Assembly (NCBI RefSeq): GCF_022531965.1
Contig: NZ_CP092831.1
Location: forward strand, 4,597,001-4,661,000
Length of the DNA: 64,000 nt
From: Paenibacillus peoriae
GTDB lineage: Bacteria > Bacillota > Bacilli > Paenibacillales > Paenibacillaceae
Reading direction: 5' to 3'
Positions 16,848 to 25,173 of the stretch are shown in pieces. A program made the position numbers and the translations under genes. Under the pieces are notes generated by a model that was not told where the DNA came from, searched no databases, and was given only the letters and a program-made list of their open reading frames with translations. Position 1 is the stretch's first letter, and every line of letters begins with the position of its first letter.

Positions 16848-17931
16848 GCCGTTTCCCTCCAAGCAGAAATTTAACTACCTTATCCGACACATCTTCCACC
16901 AGATAGCCCGCGGGACATTGCCACTTATGGGTCATCCCGGTCATTATGGCTACCGCGTTTGCTATAATCTCGCCATCAAGGCCGGACACGATATTGCTGC
17001 CGCAATCTACCGTTTCCGGCCGTTCAGTCGTCCGGCGCATCGTAACCGTCGGCACCCCCATGACACAGCATTCTTCCTGTACGGTACCACTGTCTGTCAA
17101 AGCGCAGCGGGCATGCCGCTCCAGCAGAACGAAGTCAAAAAAACCGAACGGTTCGTGAAATTCCACTAGCGGATCAAGCTGGATCGGCGGATGGCTTGCG
17201 ATCCGGGCGGCAGTCCGGGGATGAATACTGCAAATGACCCGCTGCCCGAACTGCTGGGCTACCCGGTTAAGACCATCTAAAATAGCCAGCAAATGCGGTG
17301 GATGGTCGACATTTTCGGCTCTGTGGGCAGTGACCAGGAAATATTCTCCCGGCGACAGTCCCAATTTTTTCAAAATCCCACTACCGGTTACTTCTTTCTC
17401 ATAGTGCTGCATTACTTCGTAGATCGGATTTCCAGTCAGTATGATTCGTTGGCTTGGGAAGCCTTCGCGTAGTAGGTGCTGCTTGCTTTGCTCCGTATAA
17501 GGCATATTAATGGTAGATATCGCATCAATGACACGCCGGTTCTTCTCCTCCGGCACATCCAGATCATAACAGCGGTTCCCCGCCTCCATATGCACGACCG
17601 GATAACCCATACGTTCCGCAAGTAAGGCACATAGAGCGCTGTTCGTATCACCGAGCAATAGCACATGATCGGGGCGTTCCTTGTTTAAAATATCCTCCAT
17701 CTGCGAGTACATGGCGGACAACTGTTTGCCCAGTGTCCCCGCTTTCTCCTGAAGTACATAATCCGGGGCACGCAGTCCCAGTTCGCGAAAGAACTGCCCG
17801 CTCAGGCTTTCGGTGTAATTTTGGCCCGTATGCACAAGCACATGTTCATCTGCATGGCGGTCTAGCTTCGGAATGATCAGGCTGAGCCGTATAATCTCCG
17901 GTCTTGTGCCGAGCACGGTCAATATTTTCAT
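16840..17931 (-). CDS. Non-hydrolysing UDP-N-acetylglucosamine 2-epimerase (WecB/FnlC type)
   Basis: This 363-residue enzyme starts MKILTVLGTRPEIIRLS, the family signature, and has HTGQNY, LLGDTNSAL, HMEAGNRC and a C-terminal SDSGTVQEE-like segment (TDSGTVQEECC) that contacts UDP. ATG 17931 follows AAAGGTGGG; the frame's earlier GTG 17946 lies within that site. It is the first gene of the triad with the CapE-like dehydratase and RmlD-like reductase, which points to 2-epimerisation of a UDP-2-acetamido-2,6-dideoxy-L-hexose (FnlC/WbvD role) instead of ManNAc synthesis. Confidence 0.87.
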   Translation of the reverse strand: MKILTVLGTRPEIIRLSLIIPKLDRHADEHVLVHTGQNYTESLSGQFFRELGLRAPDYVLQEKAGTLGKQLSAMYSQMEDILNKERPDHVLLLGDTNSALCALLAERMGYPVVHMEAGNRCYDLDVPEEKNRRVIDAISTINMPYTEQSKQHLLREGFPSQRIILTGNPIYEVMQHYEKEVTGSGILKKLGLSPGEYFLVTAHRAENVDHPPHLLAILDGLNRVAQQFGQRVICSIHPRTAARIASHPPIQLDPLVEFHEPFGFFDFVLLERHARCALTDSGTVQEECCVMGVPTVTMRRTTERPETVDCGSNIVSGLDGEIIANAVAIMTGMTHKWQCPAGYLVEDVSDKVVKFLLGGKRHV

Positions 17932-18052
17932 GGTTTTGGAACCCACCTTTGCTGTCGTTGTTTCATTGAATTGTGGCGTTCAATGAAGGATAGCCATCCA
18001 GCAGACTGGCTGTGCTCCAGCTTAACGTTCATCTCAAAGGTCCGGCGTAGGT

Positions 18053-19714
18053 TCACCCGGACCGTTGTTTTGTATGCTGTCCAGCCTTGAGTGTGACTCG
18101 CTTCGGTTTGTGCGCGTTGTGTCGCCGTGACCGGTGCTTGATTTTCCGCTTGAGCTTCTGTCTGGACTTGGTTTTCGGATAAAGTCCCTTCGACAACGGG
18201 AACCCGTGAATTTTCTTAAGGCGACTCTTGCCGCCGCTTCTCTTATACCTGCGATTCCGAAGTCTGGTACGCTTGCGGCCCTTTGGCCATCTCGCCCGAA
18301 TACTACGCTTGCCGCGGGGCAATTCGGGTGGTGACTCAGGTAAAGGGGGTGCTGGTTGTGGCAAGCCCTGAATGGCTGCATATTCGATTGGCGGCAGACC
18401 CAGCACAGGCAGCTGACACACCACCGATTCAGGAAATTCTCGAATCGTGCTGGTATAACCCTCCGGTATAGCGGTGACCTGACGCAGCCCTTCGCCTTCC
18501 CTCGTCCATACAGGTCCACCCGGCTGCTGAATCAACGGGAACCAATGCGGATGATGACATACCCATTGACTGACCATGAGGTGCATACTGCTTCGGTAGG
18601 AATCAGGTCCGTATACACGTGTAGCTGCACTGTTGTTACGGACACCAATCCGTTCCACTTCCTCGGGATGATCGAGCAGATAGCCCACTTTTTGCGCCAG
18701 CATGTCGCTGTTGCCCGGCTCTACCAAAAAATCTGTATTTCCGGTAGCCTCCATCAATTCCACAAGTCCACCCTGCGCAAAGGCTACCACGGGCTTACCG
18801 TAAACTAGCCCTTCCAGGGCGGTCAGACCAAAGCCTTCTTCCACCATACTTGGGATCACAACAATATCCATTGCGCTATAGGCCGTTGACACGGATTCCT
18901 CGAATGAATTGAACTGGAAGCGGCGGCTATAACGAGATTGGCGGATTAAAGAGACACATTTTACGTAATATTCCGAGTCCACCGAGCTGCCGATGATCCA
19001 GAAACGACACCGCGAATTGGTTTCGCACAGCTTTAGAGCCATTTGGACAAAAGGTAACAGCCCTTTGGCTTCGTAGATAAAGGAAGAAATATAACCAATG
19101 CAAATATGAAAATCCCGCAGCCCCAGTTTTTCACGTTTCCTTTTCCGTTCCAGCACATGCTCTCTGGGAGACGGCATATCCATATCCCGGCAGGGAGACA
19201 ACACCGTATGCGGACGTGTCAGTCCCCCACCATGCAAAGGACGCATTACAGCTTGAGAAATGCCGATGACCCATTGGCTATAGCGCTCAATGATAGAAAC
19301 AGAAACTGGCGTATGCGCATTCTGGTTAATGACTTCGGTAATTTTCCAGATCACCGGAATATTAAGCTCATGGGCAGCCATTGCAGGCATGACGTTCACA
19401 CAGGTATTGACCAGCACCACATCAGGTCGAGCATGCCGAAGCATCTGGAACAACGGTGCATACGCCACATGGGTCCGCAAATTCTCCGCATCCTGCGCCA
19501 ATCCCTCATATGGGGTATACATGCCATGCAGCATGAACAGATTCTGTGTCAGAACGGTGATTCCGCGCTTGCGGGCCATTGAGGTCAGCCGCCCTTCACC
19601 AGGCGTTACGAGAATACAATCGAAGTACGTACGCATATCTAGACAAAATTGCAATAGCAGCTTCTCGGCCCCCGTAATACTGCGGACGTTGCTAACATGG
19701 CTGAATAACATCAT
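18053..19714 (-). CDS. Glycosyltransferase family 4 with a long Arg/Lys-rich C-terminal tail
   Basis: Residues ~1-375 form a GT-B enzyme: FSHVSNVRSITGAEKLL at the start, PSMVEEGFGLTALEGLVYGKPVV as the E-x7-E donor motif. The protein is 553 residues, unusually long for the family. After a Pro-rich linker, the last ~85 residues are strongly basic (segments such as RGKRSIRARWPKGRKRTR and QKLKRKIKHRSRRH). The tail could bind an anionic glycan or another spore-surface protein. ATG 19714 lies 18 bases after AAAGGAGGTGA, too far; an ATC twelve bases upstream would be better placed and would add IKPK to the start. Confidence 0.85.
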   Translation of the reverse strand: MMLFSHVSNVRSITGAEKLLLQFCLDMRTYFDCILVTPGEGRLTSMARKRGITVLTQNLFMLHGMYTPYEGLAQDAENLRTHVAYAPLFQMLRHARPDVVLVNTCVNVMPAMAAHELNIPVIWKITEVINQNAHTPVSVSIIERYSQWVIGISQAVMRPLHGGGLTRPHTVLSPCRDMDMPSPREHVLERKRKREKLGLRDFHICIGYISSFIYEAKGLLPFVQMALKLCETNSRCRFWIIGSSVDSEYYVKCVSLIRQSRYSRRFQFNSFEESVSTAYSAMDIVVIPSMVEEGFGLTALEGLVYGKPVVAFAQGGLVELMEATGNTDFLVEPGNSDMLAQKVGYLLDHPEEVERIGVRNNSAATRVYGPDSYRSSMHLMVSQWVCHHPHWFPLIQQPGGPVWTREGEGLRQVTAIPEGYTSTIREFPESVVCQLPVLGLPPIEYAAIQGLPQPAPPLPESPPELPRGKRSIRARWPKGRKRTRLRNRRYKRSGGKSRLKKIHGFPLSKGLYPKTKSRQKLKRKIKHRSRRHNAHKPKRVTLKAGQHTKQRSG

Positions 19715-19774
19715 TTTCGGCTTGATCGGAGTTCACCTCCTTTAAAATAGCAACCACCGGACGTGTGAATCACC

Positions 19775-20908
19775 TTATGGAAATATGACCGACAACAGTT
19801 GGTCAATCCGGTGACCATACGTGTGCTCCCGCAGGGTTCGTTCCAGAGCACGCAGAGCAATCTCACGACGCTCCTTTTCATGCGTCAAATAAAACTCAAC
19901 CTTCTCCAGCAGTTCCTGCTGAGAGCTGTAGGTCTCTATCTCTTCCCCTGGCTTGTAAAAACGAGCCAGATCATCTCTTGTATCTGTCAGTTGCAACGTG
20001 CCACTGGCAGAAATTTCAAACGTACGCGGATTGGGCGAAGCCCCCGGAATTTTCAGTGAGTTGTTGTTCACCGAATCATCCTGATGGGAACGATGAAGAT
20101 TAATTACGATTTTGCTGCCGTTGTACGAATCATTGGTCTCGCCCGGAGACATCCAGCGACCCAGCTCAATTTTGTCGCCATACGACTGATAATCTGGGAG
20201 ACGATCCCACCAGATTCCGTTGATTTTAATGTTACGAGCCATGAGCTGCGGCATAATCGGATTAAAGAAATAGATGCGGTTCCAGTAGGCTGAGCCTGTA
20301 AACCCAATCTCACGTCGTACCGAAGCGGGCGAGCTGAGGGGGAAATAGTGAGTCAGAAATGCTCCAAAGGGCAAATAGTGCACAGACGTGCAACCCAACT
20401 GACGGTACAGCTCCATGCAGTTCATTTCTAACGTGAACACATAATCATAATTCGTAACGATTTTGGTCGTCGTGTCGGTGTAATATGGATCGTCCGTTAG
20501 CCAGATGGCGGTGGGGATGCCCAACTGGCGTACCGCAGTAACCTGCTCCAACGGAAGATCCATTCCATCCAGTGCCAGCATCAGATTCGGACGGAGCTGA
20601 GCGGCAATATCTCCTACCGGCTGACGTGGGTCTGTTACGGTAACCTGAGCCGTCATGCTCTGCAATGTGGTAATGACCGCCTCATCCAGCGGAGAATACG
20701 GAAGGCCTTTGCCTGAGACGACATACAGTACATGGATCTGTCGAAAAGGGAAAACTGCTTTCATCCGCGCAACAATTGCGTTAGCACGGCCGCGCAGATA
20801 TCCTTCGTCGTATCCGTCATGCAATCCCGCAGTTCTCCCCTTTTCCCAGGAGGCTGCCGCCGTCTGGTGAACAGCCGGGTCATACGGTCCTGTCGTAGAT
20901 ATCGTCAT
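19775..20908 (-). CDS. CgeB-like glycosyltransferase with N-terminal GxxxG repeat (copy 1)
   Basis: This ~377-residue protein is of the CgeB/YkvP spore-maturation glycosyltransferase type: FTGSAYWNRIYFF, the C-terminal NPRTFEISASGTLQLTDTRDDL and a LERTLREHTYGHRI end. Near residues 24-40 it carries Gly at every fourth position (GRTAGLHDGYDEGYLRG). ATG 20908 lies at a good distance from GAGGA; the frame's GTG 20917 touches the site. It is paired with a paralog immediately upstream. CgeB works on the spore surface of B. subtilis late in sporulation, so a similar role is likely but inferred. Confidence 0.82.
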   Translation of the reverse strand: MTISTTGPYDPAVHQTAAASWEKGRTAGLHDGYDEGYLRGRANAIVARMKAVFPFRQIHVLYVVSGKGLPYSPLDEAVITTLQSMTAQVTVTDPRQPVGDIAAQLRPNLMLALDGMDLPLEQVTAVRQLGIPTAIWLTDDPYYTDTTTKIVTNYDYVFTLEMNCMELYRQLGCTSVHYLPFGAFLTHYFPLSSPASVRREIGFTGSAYWNRIYFFNPIMPQLMARNIKINGIWWDRLPDYQSYGDKIELGRWMSPGETNDSYNGSKIVINLHRSHQDDSVNNNSLKIPGASPNPRTFEISASGTLQLTDTRDDLARFYKPGEEIETYSSQQELLEKVEFYLTHEKERREIALRALERTLREHTYGHRIDQLLSVIFP

Positions 20909-20941
20909 CACTTTCACTCCTCACTGTTTATGGTGTTTACT

Positions 20942-22033
20942 TTAGGCCATCGCCTTGTCCAGCAGTTCTTCCATGCGATTGGAGTACATATGCTTTTGCA
21001 TAGTCGTGTACAATGCGCGCCAGGCCATGCGTTCGCGTTCCCAATCATGCTTGAGATAGTAGTCCAGCTTCACTTTCAATTCATCTGCTCCAGAGAAAGT
21101 TTCAATGTCATAGCCTGGTCGGTAATAACGGCTCAAATCCTTCCGAACATCCGTCATTTGAAGCGTGCCGCAAGCAGAAATTTCATATGTCCGAGGATTG
21201 ATGGACTCCGCTGAAAGCTGGTGTGTATTCCGATTATCCAGTCCGGGGTCTGTCGGGCGGTGCATATTGATGACAATTTTAGAGCCGTTATAATATTGAG
21301 CGGTCTCTTCCGGTTCCATAAAACCCGGACGGATAAAGCGTTCCAGCACATCCCGCCGGGTCAGCCGATCCCAGTGCCCACCTACGATCAGCACTCTTTT
21401 GTCCGCCAAGAAGGGAGCTAGGTGGTCGAATAGCTTCACACGGTTCCAGAAGGCATTTCCAATGAAGCAAATATCATGCTGATGCTCCCGCTCTACCCGC
21501 CGAGGATAAAAGATACGAGCTGACGCAGCCAGCGGCAAATAGTGAACCCTCGTTACTCCCTGATCGCGATAAAACGGCAGGCAAGAAATTTCGTGCGTAA
21601 ATACGACATCGTAGGATTGACAGATCAACGCCGTATCCTCCGTAAAGTAAGGATCATCTACAAACCATATGGCCGTCCGAATGCCTAGGGCTCGTATTTG
21701 CTGTACCTGCTCCAGATGATCCGCCGGAAAAACATGCAGCCCGTTCATGACCAGCACGAGGTCTGGACGTTGAGCCTCGGCGTCAGCTAGCATCGTAGCA
21801 GGCGTACCGATGGCGCATGAGCTGCATATTTGGCCTAATGCTTCTTGCACACCTGTGTCTATAGCTGCGAAACCTTGCGGAATATACAACACTTTCAAAT
21901 GACGAACAGCAGGCTGTATGGCCACGACCTGTGACAGAGCAGCCGTGCAACCGCCCATTCTGCGTCCTTCCCGATAGCCGCATCGGTACGCTTCGCGTTC
22001 ATTTCCGCTTTGTTGATCGTTCACATCCTTCAC
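20942..22033 (-). CDS. CgeB-like glycosyltransferase with N-terminal GxxxG repeat (copy 2)
   Basis: This 363-residue paralog of the 19775 gene shares FIGNAFWNRVKLFDHL, GSKIVINMHRPTD and NPRTYEISACGTLQMTD. Residues 15-28 (AYRCGYREGRRMGG) show the same Gly-every-fourth-residue pattern. GTG 22033 follows GGACAGG. A 182-bp gap upstream contains a strong hairpin (22161-22190). The two CgeB-like genes probably act on the same target with different donors or acceptors. Confidence 0.82.
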   Translation of the reverse strand: MKDVNDQQSGNEREAYRCGYREGRRMGGCTAALSQVVAIQPAVRHLKVLYIPQGFAAIDTGVQEALGQICSSCAIGTPATMLADAEAQRPDLVLVMNGLHVFPADHLEQVQQIRALGIRTAIWFVDDPYFTEDTALICQSYDVVFTHEISCLPFYRDQGVTRVHYLPLAASARIFYPRRVEREHQHDICFIGNAFWNRVKLFDHLAPFLADKRVLIVGGHWDRLTRRDVLERFIRPGFMEPEETAQYYNGSKIVINMHRPTDPGLDNRNTHQLSAESINPRTYEISACGTLQMTDVRKDLSRYYRPGYDIETFSGADELKVKLDYYLKHDWERERMAWRALYTTMQKHMYSNRMEELLDKAMA

Positions 22034-22160
22034 CCTGTCCTGTTGTAGGATAAACTTCTGTCACTCCTAAACTATATGCGGAGGGGTCAAACGCATCATG
22101 GACGACTGCCACTGCCCGGACAAAATTGGCGTTTGCCCGTCCAACTGCCGAACCGCAAAT

Positions 22161-22190
22161 AACCCCGAAGCTGTGTAGCTTCGGGGGGTT
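22161..22190 (-). other. Strong hairpin inside the glycan operon
   Basis: AACCCCGAAGCT and AGCTTCGGGGGGTT form a 12-bp GC-rich stem around a GTGT loop between the Arg-rich gene and the second CgeB-like gene. On the minus strand it is followed by TTATTT rather than a clean T-run, so it may be a leaky terminator or an RNA processing/stability element. Confidence 0.5.
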
Positions 22191-22215
22191 AGCTGTCATG
22201 GATGTTCTGCATAGT

Positions 22216-22575
22216 TTACTGAGCCTTGTAAGCGACCTGGTGTCCATCTTCATAACCTTTGGCAAAGCCTGAATTGAAACCCTCGTTGTAAGCTGCATCA
22301 TACCCCTGCTGAAATGCCTGCGGATCATGCTCCAATGCAACAGTCCCGGGCTGTGGATTCTCCGCAGAAGGGACTGCCACCGGGTTAGCTTGAGGTTTTT
22401 TTCGCCGCCGCAAAAGAGGATGTCTTCTACGTGCAGAATGATGTCCTCTTTTACGGCGTCTTAGAGCAAGCAGACGTCTTCTTCTCCGTTTTAATCTGCG
22501 AATGCTGGAACGCCGGGCATCTTTACGTCTTTTGCGGGCTTTTTCCCGAGTGGCGCGTTCCCACCTTGTGCTCAT
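22216..22575 (-). CDS. Arg-rich small protein with C-terminal GxxxG repeat
   Basis: This 119-residue protein is of two halves. Residues ~4-60 are extremely basic (runs such as RRLKRRRRRLLALRRRKR). A Pro/Val/Asn linker leads to a C-terminal (GPhixx) repeat from residue 91 (GYDAAYNEGFNSGFAKGYED), with Gly or Ala at every fourth position six times. I start at ATG 22575, seven bases after AAAGGAGG; the start lies 53 bases inside the upstream gene. It matches no family I know. Its basic half could bind polyanionic glycans and its repeat half could dock with the CgeB-like and GT2 proteins that share the motif. Confidence 0.75.
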   Translation of the reverse strand: MSTRWERATREKARKRRKDARRSSIRRLKRRRRRLLALRRRKRGHHSARRRHPLLRRRKKPQANPVAVPSAENPQPGTVALEHDPQAFQQGYDAAYNEGFNSGFAKGYEDGHQVAYKAQ

Positions 22576-22873
22576 TTTCATTCCTCCTTTGCTTTCTCGT
22601 GGTGGTTTCATTTTTCTGAACAGGCACATGGAGCCACGGCTTCATCGGTTTTCCATATACCTGTCGTCTTAATGGAATACCCGCCAACATTTGCGTGATT
22701 TCGCCCTGGTAGTTGCTGAGTATACGAATGGTTTCTTCCAGACGGGTAGCCGACATATCCGCATGGGGCGTCAAGTCCGCAAGACTGGTCAGCATCCGGG
22801 CAACGGCGTGCTGGCTGGCAGCAATAGACTCCATTATATCCAGCTTGATCTCACGTTCACGCCTCATGCTCAT
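22523..22873 (-). CDS. Small helical hypothetical protein A
   Basis: This 116-residue protein has an N-terminal helical region (MESIAASQHAVARMLTSL) and a basic, polar C-terminal tail. Its ATG overlaps the stop of the next upstream gene as TAATG, so translation is coupled. It shares a motif of the form AxxQxxVxxMLxxL with the two small proteins upstream, suggesting a small paralogous family. Function unknown; the context is spore-surface or capsule-type glycosylation. Confidence 0.72.
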   Translation of the reverse strand: MSMRREREIKLDIMESIAASQHAVARMLTSLADLTPHADMSATRLEETIRILSNYQGEITQMLAGIPLRRQVYGKPMKPWLHVPVQKNETTTRKQRRNENEHKVGTRHSGKSPQKT

Positions 22874-23205
22874 TAGTTCATATCCCCCGAGCCCATGCCT
22901 CCCATCATCCCTTCCATGCCGCCACCCTGCTGCTCATCCTGATCCAGCAATGCTTTGAGATTGCTGCAAAGACCAGTCTGAAGCCGCGTTAATCCCTCCA
23001 GCATTTCCACCATTTGCTCGTGAATCTCCAAAGGTCGCCCCAGCTGTTCTTCATCGGTGTCAAAGGCGTGGGGCGCCAGATGGTTCAGCGCCCAATTACG
23101 CACTTTTTCTGCTTCGACCGCCTTGGCCTCCAGGATCATAGACACATTCCGCTGCATTTTGGAGGCCGCGTCCAGCATGTGAATCATTGCTTGTTCCCTA
23201 CTCAT
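22873..23205 (-). CDS. Small helical hypothetical protein B
   Basis: This 110-residue protein is predicted to be largely alpha-helical (HMLDAASKMQRNVSMILEAKA) and ends in a Gly/Met-rich tail (GGGMEGMMGGMGSGDMN). An AGGGAGTG site lies just upstream of the start at 23205. It is the middle of three consecutive small genes (23522, 23205, 22873) and is coupled to the downstream one by a one-base overlap. It has no signal peptide. Family not recognised. Confidence 0.72.
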   Translation of the reverse strand: MSREQAMIHMLDAASKMQRNVSMILEAKAVEAEKVRNWALNHLAPHAFDTDEEQLGRPLEIHEQMVEMLEGLTRLQTGLCSNLKALLDQDEQQGGGMEGMMGGMGSGDMN

Positions 23206-23234
23206 GTGTTCACTCCCTGCCCTCGGTTGTTACG

Positions 23235-23522
23235 TTACTCCTCTTCCGGGTATGCCGTTTCCTTCACGACACGAACGAGCATTTCAGCCATTGCTTCCTG
23301 AAGATCGGCAATGCCGTTCAGATAGGCCACAATGCTTTTGTTTACTTGTCCCGAGCTGTCGAGAATGCCCGGAATTCCGTCAAAACGCGGCTCCTCATCT
23401 GGCAGTTCATGTATGATCTGCGCCATGCGCACAACCACCTGCCGTTCCGCATCCAACAACCTCGACATCTGCTGCTGCGAGTGCGAAATGTGGATCAGCA
23501 AATCATCTAACTCGTTATGCAT
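23235..23522 (-). CDS. Small helical hypothetical protein C
   Basis: This 95-residue acidic, helical protein (HISHSQQQMSRLLDAERQVVVRM) has a helix motif like those of the two following small proteins and a second helical stretch near the end (LNGIADLQEAMAEMLVRVV). AGGAGGGGC precedes its ATG at 23522. It starts the run of three small genes downstream of a GT2 gene. Coiled-coil-like assembly is plausible; function unknown. Confidence 0.72.
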   Translation of the reverse strand: MHNELDDLLIHISHSQQQMSRLLDAERQVVVRMAQIIHELPDEEPRFDGIPGILDSSGQVNKSIVAYLNGIADLQEAMAEMLVRVVKETAYPEEE

Positions 23523-23640
23523 AAGCCCCTCCTTTATGTGCTCCGCCGTGCGGAACGCACGAATTACCTACGGGCTTTCCGCTACTACAGCGTATGCCGC
23601 AGCGAGTAGTCGGTTCCGCCTAAAAGCGCCTATTCGATCA

Positions 23641-25101
23641 TCACAAATGCCCTCGCAACACTGGTGGAGCAATAATAGGCTGCTTCTCCGTCAATGCCGA
23701 CAATTCTTCGGAGGACAAAAATTGAATTGGATAGTCCTCAGCCCGCCAGCTCATCACAGCGTAGAGGGTAAGGAATGGTCTTTTCCAGCCGTTGCCGATT
23801 TGGTACAGTTGCCCACCTTCAGCATACAGTAACTCGATCCAGCGCTTACGTTGAGCGGGGATATGAAGTGTGGGCAACATGGACATGTTCCCCAGCTCAG
23901 GAGCCGCCAGCACAGGCAAGGGTTCCTCTGGCGACTCAGCTACAGGTGCATCAGTGCTGCCGGAAACTGTGACCTCCGGCTTCCCTACCAAGGGAAGTGC
24001 CAACAAGTCCAGCTGAGACAATCTGACAGGGCGCACGTTTTCACCTCCCGCAGCACTGACTCCATGCAGATACCGCCTTCTTCCCGGCTCTAACCGAAAT
24101 ACTACACCGGACGGTCCCTGAACAACCGCTCCGATGGGGTAAAAGCTTGCCGCTGATACGTGTGTTTCCTTATCTGTTGAGATCTGGCCGTCCGTCTCCG
24201 CTGTACTGAATTTCAGGGTGTGAAACAGCTTATCCGCATCCCCCCACTTTTGTACAAAAAAGGATCGGTTCCGGCTGCTTTCCTCCATTGAACCGCTTGT
24301 TTCGGTCGTTAGAGGAAAACCATACACCGTATCCCGATCTCTTTCTTCATAATGGATAAAAGCATCTCCGGCAATTGCCATACGTATCCCCAACAAACGC
24401 ACACGCAGTAGCCAATCTGCATGGGCCTCCTCAATACTGTGGCAGCCTTCGTCCCAGTAGCCCGTTTTTTTCAGTGTCTCTCTGCGCAGCAATAAACAAA
24501 ATCCAGCCAAGCTTTCGGTCTCTCGCCATGCATCCGGTTTGGGAACATTGAAGGTCATGGCAAATTGACGTGCTCCATTTTCGTTCATATCAGGAACCTC
24601 AATCTGCTGTTCTTTGAATGGACCATTCGTTACAGGCCCAACAACACCCATACACGGATCGCTGTGTAAACACCCTAACAACCGAGCCAACCAGCCGGGG
24701 GTCACCATGGAGTTTTGATCCAGTACCACAATAGTAGTGCCTTTTGCCATCATCAGCCCCTGATTCAGGCTACCTATCATTTGCACATCCTTTTTTAACA
24801 GCGCATAACGCACAGCGATGCTTTTACGGAGCAAATAGGTGGATGTCCCGTCCGTCGAGCCGCAGTCCACTACAATAATTTCGTGAGGATGGCTCGTATT
24901 CTCCTCAATACGGTGAATGCATGCACGGAGCTGTTGAAGCTGATTGCAGGACGGAATGATAATACTGACGCCTTCAAATACTTTGCCGAACGAAGCCTGA
25001 CCCAACCTGTTACCTTGCTCCTGGCCCCTTTTATATCCTGACCAATAGCCTTTCTTTCCGAGCCGCTTGCTGTGTTTCCTTTGCATATTCAGGCGTTTCA
25101 T
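23641..25101 (-). CDS. Glycosyltransferase family 2 with N-terminal GxxxG repeat and a C-terminal extension
   Basis: This ~486-residue protein starts with a basic segment, followed at residues 18-34 by GYWSGYKRGQEQGNRLG, in which Gly recurs at every fourth position. The GT2 domain follows (VSIIIPSCNQ, VVDCGSTDGT, LDQNSMVTPGW as the acidic motif, LRRETLKKTGYWDE). The last ~190 residues form an extension of unknown fold that includes a Pro/Glu-rich stretch. I choose ATG 25101, which follows GGAGGAG; the frame's start at 25125 lies upstream of that site. A sigma-K-like promoter sits just upstream (25134-25161). Confidence 0.85.
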   Translation of the reverse strand: MKRLNMQRKHSKRLGKKGYWSGYKRGQEQGNRLGQASFGKVFEGVSIIIPSCNQLQQLRACIHRIEENTSHPHEIIVVDCGSTDGTSTYLLRKSIAVRYALLKKDVQMIGSLNQGLMMAKGTTIVVLDQNSMVTPGWLARLLGCLHSDPCMGVVGPVTNGPFKEQQIEVPDMNENGARQFAMTFNVPKPDAWRETESLAGFCLLLRRETLKKTGYWDEGCHSIEEAHADWLLRVRLLGIRMAIAGDAFIHYEERDRDTVYGFPLTTETSGSMEESSRNRSFFVQKWGDADKLFHTLKFSTAETDGQISTDKETHVSAASFYPIGAVVQGPSGVVFRLEPGRRRYLHGVSAAGGENVRPVRLSQLDLLALPLVGKPEVTVSGSTDAPVAESPEEPLPVLAAPELGNMSMLPTLHIPAQRKRWIELLYAEGGQLYQIGNGWKRPFLTLYAVMSWRAEDYPIQFLSSEELSALTEKQPIIAPPVLRGHL

Positions 25102-25133
25102 GCCGTTCACTCCTCCGGGTGGCATTATGCCTA

Positions 25134-25161
25134 TACTATATGCCTGGCCCGGTAGGATGGT
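25134..25161 (-). promoter_or_regulatory. Sigma-K-like promoter upstream of the 25101 GT2 gene
   Basis: On the minus strand CACC is followed by exactly 16 bases and then CATATAGTA, matching the sigma-K consensus mACm-N16-CATANNNTA. It lies about 30 bases from the proposed start codon, leaving a short leader. Confidence 0.6.
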
Positions 25162-25173
25162 GTTTCATTGAGA

